Shown: positions 33,264-43,118, numbered from the stretch's first letter. The stretch is DNA of 64,000 bases from Artemisia argyi (GCA_030686995.1 CM060706.1:138223005-138287004), one strand, 5' to 3'. Notes: generated from the letters alone by a model not told the origin. Translations and numbers: made by a program.

Positions 33264-34286
33264 CTACGTGATCTCATCGTTGGTTCTACTTCCTGATTGT
33301 AAATGCTCTTTGTAGAAACCAATCACCTTTTTCTCAATCGCTCCTATAATCCTATGGGCAAATTCCTTATCGACTTTATACTTTGGTCCTAGAGTCAAGC
33401 AATCTTTGTAGAAAAGACTCTTCTTTTCCCATACATAATCCATGCATTTTTTCTTATCCTCTTCATTGATGTCCTCAAAAGCACCAATGTTATCCAAGTC
33501 AAATCGGGGCACAAAACGAAATTCTTTCATTCTATTAGGCATCCTATAAGTGATCCTATCGGTGTTACTCGCAAATCGGATTGTCCCTTCTATCTCATCA
33601 TATTCTAGCTTGGAATCTTCAACAAATGGTTTACCAAACACAACATTGGATAATCGACAATCAATAACATTAGCAAGATCTTCAACGATCATAAAGTCAG
33701 TGATATAAGTGAAATTCCCAACAAATACATGTAAACCTTTAATTCTCCCGACAAAGTTACAAACTCCACCGGGGTATTTGGGATCTCTTCTAGGTCCAAG
33801 TCTTGTTTTCACTATATCATTATAAACACTTGAGGACATAATGTTGATTGGGGATTTAAAGTCAATGTAAGCATTGTCAACGTGTCTATACCCAATCATA
33901 CATGGTATCTTAGCATTCTTAGGGTCGCCTCTCTTTATCTTAGGTTCGATTCTAGTAAAAGGAGATCGAGGGTTATCAATAAGATTGTTATAGTACGCAA
34001 TGTCCTCCTTAGTGGGGTATAGATTAAAATAGTCATCTGGGTTTGGATCAATCTCCCCTTCTTCAAGCTCCTCAACAACATTCTCAAAATCATTAGGCCA
34101 AAGTTCCTTATTTGAACACAAGGTGGTCGCAAGGTCACTAAATGCATGGTCGAGCTCAACCTTAATCAACCTATTAAGCTCCCTAAGTTCCCTAATCTCA
34201 CTCTCAATTTGTTCACGTAACAAAGCCACTTCTCTAGGGGAAAGGGGTGGATTCGCGTTTTCCATAATGGTCAACGGAATAGTCAA
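33264..34286 (-). CDS. protease-like ORF of E4, duplicated copy 2
   Basis: 340 codons, collinear with 28836-29858 and differing at about a dozen residues (for example MENANPP instead of MKNANPP, DDYF instead of YDYF, VYNDIVKTR instead of VYKNLVKTS). Both copies stay open. The second has lost its own downstream 3' LTR because the duplicated block does not include LTR A. It lies between copy 1 spacer and LTR C and is not part of a complete element. Confidence 0.7.
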   Translation of the reverse strand: MTIPLTIMENANPPLSPREVALLREQIESEIRELRELNRLIKVELDHAFSDLATTLCSNKELWPNDFENVVEELEEGEIDPNPDDYFNLYPTKEDIAYYNNLIDNPRSPFTRIEPKIKRGDPKNAKIPCMIGYRHVDNAYIDFKSPINIMSSSVYNDIVKTRLGPRRDPKYPGGVCNFVGRIKGLHVFVGNFTYITDFMIVEDLANVIDCRLSNVVFGKPFVEDSKLEYDEIEGTIRFASNTDRITYRMPNRMKEFRFVPRFDLDNIGAFEDINEEDKKKCMDYVWEKKSLFYKDCLTLGPKYKVDKEFAHRIIGAIEKKVIGFYKEHLQSGSRTNDEIT

Positions 34287-34447
34287 TGAATTTAATTTAC
34301 TAACAAAGGCACGAAGAAAAAGATAGATTGAAGAGAACCTAAAAATAAAAATAAAAAATTACTAGAAAGGAATCTAGCAAGTAGACCTAATAAAAAGAGG
34401 TTCTAACCTAGACAATAACTATTCCCCAGGCTGCGGCACCAAAAACT

Positions 34448-35858
34448 TGATACGTGGGGATCGCACCAGGCTTTACCTCTCAAGGGATCTTGAGAAGCTT
34501 ACAACCCCCACCAGGCAGTGTACCTGATCGATGTAGTATAGTATAATGACAAGTACCGGGGGATAGATCGTTCAGCTAGGAATAGTGTTGCTAGGCTTAG
34601 AAAACCTAAAGACTAGGTCTAGAGACGAGGGATGATTCTTTTTGTATTTTTATATTTTTATGAAAGCAAATAAAAATCTCGGGTTTGAAGGAGCTGGCGG
34701 AATTAGTTGCTAGTCAACTAACCCAATACTAAGATGCAATCAAAATAAAATACAAAAAATATGAAAATAAACTAAATTATACTAAAGTTGTGAGCAATAT
34801 GTGGGAGAATTGTGTTTACTTAGATTTCACTACTCCCTAGACATCTTTTACATGTTAATTATTTGTTATAGTTGTGTGGATGACGGATTGTATTCCTTAA
34901 TACCATTCATGGGGTGGCATACTTACTTCCCCAATCCTATGAGCGCCTACTTCACTCCTATGTCGAGCCGGCTAAGAAGCTCCTAACATGGGATAATTTA
35001 CTCATGCATTAAATACAACCAATAATACCTAGTACACATCTGTTCATGTTTCCTAAGACGTTCAAGCATGTTACACAATGGAGATCTACCAGTTTTCTTA
35101 AGCCTAACATTGAAATCATTCATCCAATACAACCATTAACAAGTAATCAACACATAATTAACATCTAGGTTTCATTACATCTAAGCAAACACAAGATAGA
35201 TCTAGCCTAGCATGTTAAAATCAAGACAAGCACAAGATATAATCAAACAACACATAGACATATTGATTGAATTAAGAGAAGACTTATCTCAATAGAACAT
35301 GAAAGGATTCAAGGGGTGAAAACCCTTGAAAGTACTGTAAAATATGACCTAGGGTTTACAAAGTTCGGCCCTAGTTTTCTCCACACAACCTTTGTAATGA
35401 ATGAAAAATAGAAAACTATATATAGATTTTGATGGGTGATGGCGTCAAGAACAAATGTCTGACGCCATCATCTCGCCGCCAAATAGTTTCTCGGACTGCC
35501 TAGATCTGGGTCTGACGCCGTCATGTATTCACCTTATGCAGGCCGTCACCAAAATTAGTCTTGACGCCCTTGTTGTGACGCCGTCAGGATTTCACTGGGT
35601 CGTCATGGTTTTACCTCTTGACGCCGTCAGGATCTTCCTCTTGACGCCGTCAGGTACTGTTCTGAGCATGGAAAATTAAGTCTTTGCCGTTTTCTTCACT
35701 TTTATGCTCCAAAAACATCCGAATTGCTTCCTTTTCCAGAATTCACTCCCAAAGTACCTAAAATCACAAAAGGAACAATTTAGGGCAATATTTGATCAAA
35801 TAAATTCAATTCCGGGGTTAAATGACCCCCTAAAAGTGGTTCATTTTTTGCCTCATCA
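34448..35858 (-). repeat. duplicated LTR of E4 (LTR C)
   Basis: 1411 bp, almost identical to LTR B and followed by the same CAACAACATAGG flank. The same flank on both shows that LTR C arose with the segmental duplication and not by a new insertion. Confidence 0.93.
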
Positions 35859-36697
35859 CAACAACATAGGTTTTCACACATGTCTCTGACTTCTTTCTAC
35901 TTTCTAATACCCTAGTATGGGGGAGTGGCCGTCCCCTGCAGCTGTTTTCAATGTATATATCCTTAAAAAAAATGTGTGTTGTATGTACATATAAATAAAG
36001 TGAAAAATGAAAAATGATATTCCCACAGTTAGCTTATAATATTATCTTTTTAAGTTCGAAGAGTCGGCATAATAGCCAGGACTTTGAATATTGAGGACAA
36101 TATTCAATTCTAAGTGTGTGTGGGGGGGGGGGGGGGAATTCTAGCGAATTTTATCACATTATATCCTCTAGTACCCCCGTTTTTGGCCTAAAATTTAAAA
36201 TTTTTTTCACTTTATTTCAAAATTTTTGTGGTTATCAGTCCGCCATGTCTAACCGACAAAAGGATTGGCTAATCTAGGAACAAACGGCTCTTGGTAAAGA
36301 TATATCAAATCCGTCTGTGGCTGACAATTTGCCCAAAATTGTACGGTATTCAACTCTCCATATCCTAAAAAGTAAAAGAGTTTGCTAGCCCGCAAGATTA
36401 TGGCTTGTGGTAAAGGCACTGGAAAACCATAATTGGTAATCAACTCACCAAGATGATGACTGTATTCCATCAAAAGTTGGCTAGTCCAGAAGCAAACGAC
36501 TTCTGGTAAAGACAAATCAAATCCGTTGACAGCTGGTGGTTTGCTCAAAATCACATGGTTATCAGTGTACCATAGTTCTTACTTGAACCGAAACATTTGG
36601 CTACTTCAGAAGTAATGGCTTTTGGTAAAGAGACTTCAAATCCATTAAGTTTTTATAAAAGATTGCTAGGGACTAGCAATAGTTTAGTGTGGGGGAT
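35859..36697 (+). other. E2 post-pol spacer, copy 2 and unique 3' part, with hairpin array and PPT
   Basis: Non-coding. After the duplicated part (to 36360) come hairpins each ending immediately before TAAAG: 36274-36294, 36390-36410 (CCGCAAG / CTTGTGG), 36486-36506 (CCAGAAG / CTTCTGG) and 36606-36625 (TCAGAAG / CTTTTGG). AATCAAATCCGT or similar follows three of them. The internal hairpin with loop AGGA is at 36084-36107 with a run of G after it. The stretch ends in the terminal hairpin and PPT. Confidence 0.8.
36662..36697 (+). other. terminal hairpin and 3' PPT of E2
   Basis: ATTGCTAG (36662-36669), loop GGA, CTAGCAAT (36673-36680), then AGTTTAGTGTGGGGGAT directly before the LTR start TGATGAGTG at 36698. 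Confidence 0.8.
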
Positions 36698-39600
36698 TGA
36701 TGAGTGCTCAAACACTCATCATTTTTGTCGTATTTAGACTGCCAAAACATCCAAAAACACTCAGAAATGCATCAAAAATACTGAAAATATCCCAGGGATT
36801 GTGTTTTACATGTTTCAGATGCAAAATGAGTAAAAACAATGAAAAACGAACAAAGTTTGCACAACTGGCAGTTTCAGTCCCCCAACTTTCAAAAATTGAT
36901 AAAACTAGTCCCTAAGCATTTGTTTCGAAAGAAAAGTCAACCTAAGGAATTTAAAAGTTAAAAGTCATCAAATATGATCCTTGGGTGAAAACTTTGGGAA
37001 AATTACATATTTGGTCCCTATACTTTGCAAGTTTGGCAAAATCAGTCCTTGGAATTTTAAGGTAGAAAATATCTTTTGTGGCCCTTATATTATTGGAATG
37101 TGACAAATTTGGTCCCTTCGAATACTTTGGAAGGTTGGCAAAATTGGTCCTTCAAATTCAGCATAATTACAAAATTGGTCCTTGTGCACTTAATACCAAA
37201 CGGACCCTTTGCATTGTTTCAAACCAATCCACCAAATCCAAATACAAACCAACCAAACCCTGGTCCAATCCATTTACCCAGCCCAACACAACCAAAGCCC
37301 ACCCATCCCATTTTATTAATAAAACACAAGCAGGGTCAACCTTGGTCAACCCTCCTTCCACCTCTCTTTTTGCCGCCCACACAAGACAAACACCCCTGCA
37401 ACCTCCAACAATTGTGTCCCCCCCTCCTACTAACCACCCTATCCCACTATCTCAAACAAAGTCAACCCCAGGTATAACAACCCTTTGTCCCCCCTCCACG
37501 TTGACAATCCACCAACCCAAATGATGCCAAAGCTGATTCAAGGGTGGAGATGAAGCAGAGGCCAATCTAACGGCTGGGATTTATTCCAAGAAAGCAAAAG
37601 GACAAAGGATGCTGCTTTCTCTCAGAAGAGAAGCACAGGAAGGAAAAAGCTTGGATTTTCATTTTTAATATAAATAGTTCCTCATTTGTAAGCTTGAGGC
37701 ATGTAGGGTTCATGTAATTTTCTAATTCAGTAACTAGTGTAGTTTTGTAAACTTTTTAGTATTAATACAAGTATTTCAGTTTCTTTAAAATTCCAAGTTC
37801 ATCATTTGCAGTTTCATAATTTCCTTAAATTCTCTTAAAACTTACTCAGAGTTGTTGTTGTTGTTCTAAGCTTTCATAAACTCACATTAGCACTCAGTAA
37901 ATCAAAAAGAAACAAAAAAAAAAGAGATTAAATAAGAAAATAAAAAATATATATATATAAGAGAAAAAAAATAAAAAAAATAAATAAGTTTGAAGATGAC
38001 AGGTTGCTGGTACAGGATGAAGAAGCATGGATTAAATGGGGTTTAGTACTCATGGGAGTGTTAGGATAATGTTCTGGGTCTTGGTTCTCCTTGGTTCTAG
38101 GCATTGGCTCATTTGTAAGAAATATTTTTATATTCTTGTTAGCATAGTTTGTTACATCTAGGAGTTGTTATCACTGCTCTATTGGTTTATATTTAATTAA
38201 GTTAATTGTGGTTAAAGCTTAATTAGTCCTTGTCTTTGGTTCTTATCTGATTTGGATCACATTTGCATACCTACTGTTACATTTAGCTCACATTGCCCGT
38301 ATAAGATTGCTTGTTGTTTATTGTTGTTTCCTGAGCTATTTTGATTTCTTTAATTTTGTTAGAACTTATTAGAAGCCTAGTGTTCAGTTTTGAAGTATAA
38401 AACCTTGTCTTGCTTTGAAAATTAGTCTAAGACAGTTTAGAAGGGGTGTTTGGATTTGCTGCATCAAGGGTGCAATTGGTGGTTTAGTTTGTTAGTTCAT
38501 GTTTTCACAAGTGTCATTAGGTTGTAAGAGTTCAATTAAACCATAAAATCCAACATTCAAACAAGAAATGTCAAAATAAGTCTCTAAAACTCTTCAGTGG
38601 CCAACTGTTGGACTTTTAGGAAGCCAAACCTTAAATTTAGGTTTAATACTTATTTACATTGCTTGGAATAGTTTCATTTGGACTTATTACATCATAATTA
38701 GTTAACTAGAATCAGCAAAAGTTCATGAAAGTCAACTAAGTAGAAAAAAAAATCAGATCTTGGGGGAATTTTATTGAATTTTGTGCTTGAAATTGGTTCT
38801 TGAAATTTTCAGAGGTTAAAGTGTCCCATCTAAGCTACAATAATCTGTAATCACCTCATTTTTGTGATTTTTTATTTGGATTGTGCATAAGCTCAAAGTG
38901 AGCCCCTCAGGCCTGTGTAGCCCTGCACCATGTTTATCCTTTTTGACGCATTTTTCTTTTGACTGTAACTTGGTCATTATTAGACCACTTCCCTTACTTT
39001 TTGTTGATTTTAGTAACCTCCTAAGTTGTTTTCATAATTGTGCTTTTAGAATTCCATCTAGTGCTTGTTTTTATGCTTATCTTGTCCCTTACTTTTTGCC
39101 TTTTGAACCCATATGCTGCTGTATGCATCTCAACCTAATCTGAGCTTGTCTCATTGTGATTATGTTTGATATAGTTGTTAAAATTTGTTGTTGTTAGTTG
39201 TTTAATTGAAGTTGTGTTTGTCTATAGCCCTTAGCTTTTGCTCATGTTTTGCTTATTTGTGGGCTGCTTTGTCTCAAAAACTCATTTGGAACAAAGCACC
39301 CATCTGTGAGATTGTGACCCTGCATAAGCTTATTTCAGCTTACAAATCTGTCCACTCAAGTTTATTTTGCTCACTTATAGCGATTTCCTAGTTTGTTTAT
39401 CTCTGGATTTTGATTATGGACTTTTGAATTGGCTTTCCACTTTGATAAGCTCAACTGTTCACACTGGTCTCATTCAGTGGATAGAGCCTAGTTTACAAGC
39501 CTCCCAATTGTTCCTCATTTGAGTTCTCACTAAGCTTGTTGGTTCTTTGGAAAGCCAGTTGTGCTGGGTTCTCAAATCCAAGTTTATTTAGGGTTTAAGG

Positions 39601-40767
39601 ACTCTTGCCCCTAGCTTTATCTGCCCTTGAACCTCCCCCTAGTAGGCCTGTTTGGCTACTTTGGGGATTGAAGTTGCTTATTCCTCAACTTTTGCTTATT
39701 CAGTATGGTATTTCTGTTATTTTAGCTTAATTTGTGTGCATCAACTTGGGTTTTAACTTAGTATACAATTGGTTCTCAGATTATAGCTTATTTAGAGCTC
39801 TTTCAGCCCAAAATCTCATTAAAGGCCATTGCGGAGCTTATTTGATTGCACAATGCTTATTTTTCAATTCTAATAAAAGTCTCTTTACAAAAGTTTGTCA
39901 TTTACAGTAGGTCAATAGTTTTGTAAAAGAAAAAGTAAGAAAAACCAAAAATAAGCAAAGTGATAGCTTCTATTTAAGCCCTTTTGGCTTATTTTCTGCT
40001 TGTTTATAAGCAACATCTGATTTTCAATTTTTCCTAGGCTTCTTATAACCTGTAGGATTTTTAGTAATTTTTTCAGATTTTTCTAAAATCTTTTAGTATT
40101 TTTTATAATTTAATTTAGTTTAAATTAATTAAATACTTAGTTTTAATTAATAATAATTAATTAAAAAGTAGGAAAAATAGATTTTCTGTTTTAAAATTAG
40201 TTTTATAATATTTTAGATTTTTCTAAATTTAATTTTCATTTTTCTAGTTAAATTTCATAATTATTTGTAATTTAGTATAATTTAGTTAATTAAAAAGTAA
40301 TTAATAATTAGTAATTAATTAATAGTAATTAATTAAATAGTTGTAAAAATAATTTCAATTTTACAAAAATTTTCTTATAACATTAGGATTGTAAAAATAT
40401 AATTTTCATATTCGTAGGACTTTATTGGCTCACGTTTCACTTTTTATTTTGCGCGTTCGCGTTATTTTAAATTCAAACGCGCGTTTTTAGGTTTAACTCA
40501 CGTTTTTAGGTTATCTGATCATCAGTAACTGTTAATATAGTGTTTCTAAGCTATTCTCAATCATAATCTCATAGTGTAATCATAATAATCAAATTCCCAA
40601 CCCTTCTGTTAAATCACCCGATCATTTAAAACGTTCACAAATACAATTGCACGCCTCGTCGGGACATAACGACCCGGGGATTCACTATACTCCTTGGTTA
40701 GTTGGTCTGTGACGTTTGGCTTGGTTGACCACTCACGTGGTTAACTTTAGTTGAACTTCCAGGACCA
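36698..40767 (+). repeat. 3' LTR of E2, complete, 4070 bp
   Basis: Begins TGATGAGTGC, and the first 24 bases form an inverted repeat (TGATGAGTG ... CACTCATCA). It ends CAGGACCA at 40767, then switches into the Tat antisense ORF. 37704-39870 equals 9215-11403, and 39865-40767 equals 17742-18643. Features: TATA at 37669; repeated AGCTTATTT motifs in the middle; an AT-rich block of AATTAATTAA (40130-40340) near the 3' end. It is unusually long for an Athila-like LTR. No real ORF is seen. Confidence 0.92.
37669..37677 (+). promoter_or_regulatory. TATA box of the E2 LTR
   Basis: TATAAATAG, also present in the E1 LTR. The 5' LTR fragment at 9215 starts at the base matching 37704, 35 bases downstream of the first T, which is where transcription would be expected to start. 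Confidence 0.65.
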
Positions 40768-41031
40768 ATCACCTATACAGTGCAGCTGAGAGATATGCAG
40801 ACGGTAGAAGTTGAGCACGTCGCTCAAGAATAGGGATATCGGCACGCGCTGGTTCGCAAACTCAAAAAAGCGCGTGTATACCCCTATTTTCCCCTCAGGG
40901 AAGTCTGCGATACATGCGTCCGCATCCGGTACTTCCGGATGCACCGCGATAGGGATGAAATAGTCGGAGGAGAACTGACGGAGTTCATCCTCGTCAATCT
41001 CGGACACAAACTCATTCAATTGTCGAACCAT
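40768..41031 (-). pseudogene. antisense additional ORF of the Tat element (PF04195-like), cut by E2
   Basis: The minus-strand frame starts MVRQLNEFVSEIDEDELRQF and contains SSDYFIPIAVHPEVPDAD, GKIGVYTRFFEFANQRVPIS and YRLHISQLHCIG. It then runs into the E2 LTR end after about 88 codons. This resembles the plant putative gypsy-type transposon domain PF04195. Additional ORFs in antisense orientation between pol and the 3' LTR are known from Tat-lineage elements, and the position beside PPT and LTR fits. Function unknown in the family. The C-terminal part is missing. Confidence 0.7.
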
Positions 41032-41164
41032 CTTCTATACGAGTTTTAACTAGGGTGTGCACGCGCAATTACCTTAGAAGATAATAGTTTTTTCTTGATC
41101 GATGATTCTTAATCTATGGAGAAAGTGGTGTTTTTACTGTGATACACACAGTGAAAATGAGAAC

Positions 41165-41176
41165 CCTTTATATAGG
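41165..41176 (-). promoter_or_regulatory. TATA-like box for the antisense ORF
   Basis: The minus strand reads CCTATATAAAGG about 134 bp upstream of the ATG at 41031. The same CCTATATAAAGG core is the TATA box of the sense LTR promoter (8639, 41694). It suggests the antisense ORF has its own promoter. 41177-41435 between it and the PPT holds no ORF. Confidence 0.45.
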
Positions 41177-41435
41177 GTTTCCTCTTGCCTTGGATGAACG
41201 CCACATGGATCCCACTCACTTAATCGTGTGGCTGGAAAACCATGAGGTACAAGCACTTTTTCACGTTTTCCGAAGGACACGTGGATGACCTCCCCATTTA
41301 CCGAGGCATTTTTGAGACTTTTTTTGGACTAGATACATGGTCCAATTTTCGGCGGTAGATATTTGAATTTTTCCCCGCCAAGCTTACCGCTGACAGTATT
41401 AGTCTAGTATACGCAGCTACAAACTGTGCACACTA

Positions 41436-41448
41436 GACTGGGGGGACA
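41436..41448 (+). other. PPT of the Tat element
   Basis: GACTGGGGGGACA immediately before the LTR start TGATGACG at 41449. Confidence 0.65.
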
Positions 41449-41928
41449 TGATGACGTATAGTCTATATTCGGGTCACGAACCCGATTAATAAACATTACT
41501 AATGCCCAAGCCCACCACGAGTGGGCTATCATAACAATGAATTGGGCCATCATGCTAACGGTTTTGGCTCACGAAAGCCCAAACCCAAAGTTATTTATGG
41601 TTTTGATACGCATATCTCTTATTTAAGGGATATATATCAAAACAACCGGATATACCGAAGAGTAAGGAACACGTATCCAATAAGGATTTCGTGCCTATAT
41701 AAAGGATATCATAACTCTCGTTAAAGGTGCGACTTACAAGCCTAACTCTTCTATAAAACCCTAAAACTGATTACTTACTCTCACGCCGGAGGATAATCGT
41801 GGGAGACAATCCCACGATAAGCCTAACGGTGTTTGTTTGCTTTCTTAGTGCGCAGGTCCCAAGCATTAAGATCTGATTGGTACGAGAACAGGAACCCAAA
41901 TAAGGAACGCCCAACTTTTGTATCAACA
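41449..41928 (+). repeat. 3' LTR of the Tat element
   Basis: 480 bp, TGATGACGTA to TATCAACA, with TATA at 41695. Matches 8419-8874 with few differences. It is followed by ATCA, also found left of the 5' LTR. The next sequence is the RBK-like gene. Confidence 0.9.
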
Positions 41929-42024
41929 ATCATCATCTTCTCTTTTTACATATTCTTAAGCTCAGCCTTGAGCATTCATTGTGAAGAAAGAAGTAATCTT
42001 ATTTTATTCTTCGAGTCAGACAAA

Positions 42025-43118
42025 ATGATAGAATCTGTACCATCTAAAATACTTATTGGTATCACATTAGATCAAGAACAAAGCATGGAACTTCTATCTT
42101 GTGTAATCTGTAATTTGTCACAGCCGAATGACACAGTCATTGCCTTGCATGTACTTGGTTAGTTCGTAAACCAGTTCGTCACTTTTTCAAATCAATGTAT
42201 TATAGTATGTAATAACGTTCGCAGAACATAACAATCACAGAAACGAGGAAGAAACATTCAGAAAAAGGGGTCATTCTAAATCAATCCTCAGATATCAAAT
42301 GCGAATTAGGAAAGCAAAAGCTTTTGTCATATCTGTTATGGGGGAATTCGCCAATGTTTGTCGGGCCAAGTAGGTACGGTATTCAGATTTTACTTGTTAA
42401 TGCTATTGCTTTTTATATTCTTGGATAAATTGGATCTATAAACTTATCAATACTTAGGTGAAGTTGGAGGCAAGAGTTGGGTTCAGCTCTACTGTTGGGA
42501 AAGGACTCATTGAAGAAGCGAAAAACATATCGTCTAAGTATCTTGTAATTGCTAGCAAATGCAACAAAACAAAGCGGTAATAATACTGCTTCTATATGAT
42601 ACAAGTCATGTAACTATATTTCTTCAATAATTCAAAATTTCTAGTATCTTTTCATGATTAGGGTCGGCCAGACACAGAAATATAGCCATGATCATACTCC
42701 AAAATCATGTTCATTAGTTTTATTTCCAAAGTCTGATATCCCGCAACAAGATTTTAAGTCTACCAACTTCAATCGAGAAGGTTAGATCTGCTATGCTAAT
42801 TATTTAAGAGTCAATAAACCCTTTAGATATTTCTGCTCGATGATACTAAGATTTTTCCTCTCATGTTAAAGATGTTTAAAATATACTAATGTCTCAAATT
42901 TCTCAAACAAAAAGAAAGAGCTGCGTTCGCCTAGAAATGTGCTGGATTTATCAGATGGTGACTATCATAGCATAGAAGATGACAGTTCTAGCTTTGAAGG
43001 ATCAACCTTAACAGAGTCTCCTTTGCCTCTGATGGCTCCGGAGTTAAAAGAACGATCTTCTTTTAGAAAATATATGTCATCGTTGAAGTGCATTTCATCG
43101 TTCTTACGATCCCCATAA
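42025..43118 (+). pseudogene. RBK-like USP/kinase gene fragment, five exons, kinase domain absent
   Basis: A phase-consistent five-exon model: 42025-42157, 42225-42373, 42458-42576, 42662-42780 and 42919-43118, all introns GT..AG. The start gives MIESVPSKILIGITLDQEQS, then LSCVICNLSQPNDTVIALHVL, IRKAKAFVISVMGEFANVC, VKLEARVGFSSTVGKGLIEE and LRSPRNVLDLSDGDYHSIED, ending FLRSP and TAA. The pattern is the N-terminal universal-stress-protein-like domain and linker of plant receptor-like cytosolic kinases of the RBK type. In the family a protein kinase domain follows the linker; none is seen here. TAG at 42371-42373, at the end of exon 2, interrupts the frame where the family probably has CAG. The rest reads well, so decay is recent. 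It lies directly right of the Tat LTR, on the strand opposite the CACTA genes. Confidence 0.75.

Larger units (their letters stand above)
27494..36360. repeat. 4.43-kb tandem duplication of E4 half plus E2 spacer
   Basis: 27494-31926 and 31927-36360 are direct, near-identical copies. Homologous landmarks are offset by 4428 bp: the ORFs at 28836 and 33264, and the LTR starts at 30020 and 34448. A few small indels bring the unit to about 4433 bp at the ends. Breakpoints: left TAG-CCA-AGTAAT (27491), right CTCT-CCA-TATCC (36354), junction CTCT-CCA-AGTAAT (31924). They share only CCA, so a microhomology-mediated tandem duplication after E4 inserted is the simplest reading. Confidence 0.93.
9215..40767 (+). 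mobile_element. E2: Athila-like Ty3/gypsy retrotransposon with nested insertions
   Basis: Order: truncated 5' LTR (9215-11403 plus 17742-18643, split by E3), PBS 18653-18670, gag 19174-21136, pol 21137-24918, post-pol spacer (split by E4 and partly duplicated), PPT ending at 36697, complete 3' LTR 36698-40767. The protease-RT-RNase H-integrase order and the tRNA-Asp PBS place it in the Athila/Tat branch of Ty3/gypsy. It lies inside the Tat element, whose antisense ORF resumes at 40768. It cannot move by itself: the 5' LTR lacks U3 and gag-pol has about ten disabling lesions. Confidence 0.9.

Noticed and set aside
34448..35858. LTR C as an independent solo-LTR insertion
   Set aside because: It has the same flank (CAACAACATAGG) and the same 4428 bp offset as the neighbouring ORF and spacer, so it belongs to the tandem duplication.
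24921..36360. two independent E4 insertions
   Set aside because: Only one outer pair of CAACA duplications exists, and the second copy lacks the left LTR and part of the interior.
36249..36554. 101-codon minus-strand ORF in the E2 spacer
   Set aside because: It lies on the hairpin array, has no homologue that I recognise, and the sense strand explains the sequence better.
37076..37524. overlapping Pro/Asn-rich ORFs in the E2 3' LTR
   Set aside because: Two frames are open at the same place because of composition. The region is U3 of an LTR and is not open in the E1 LTR.
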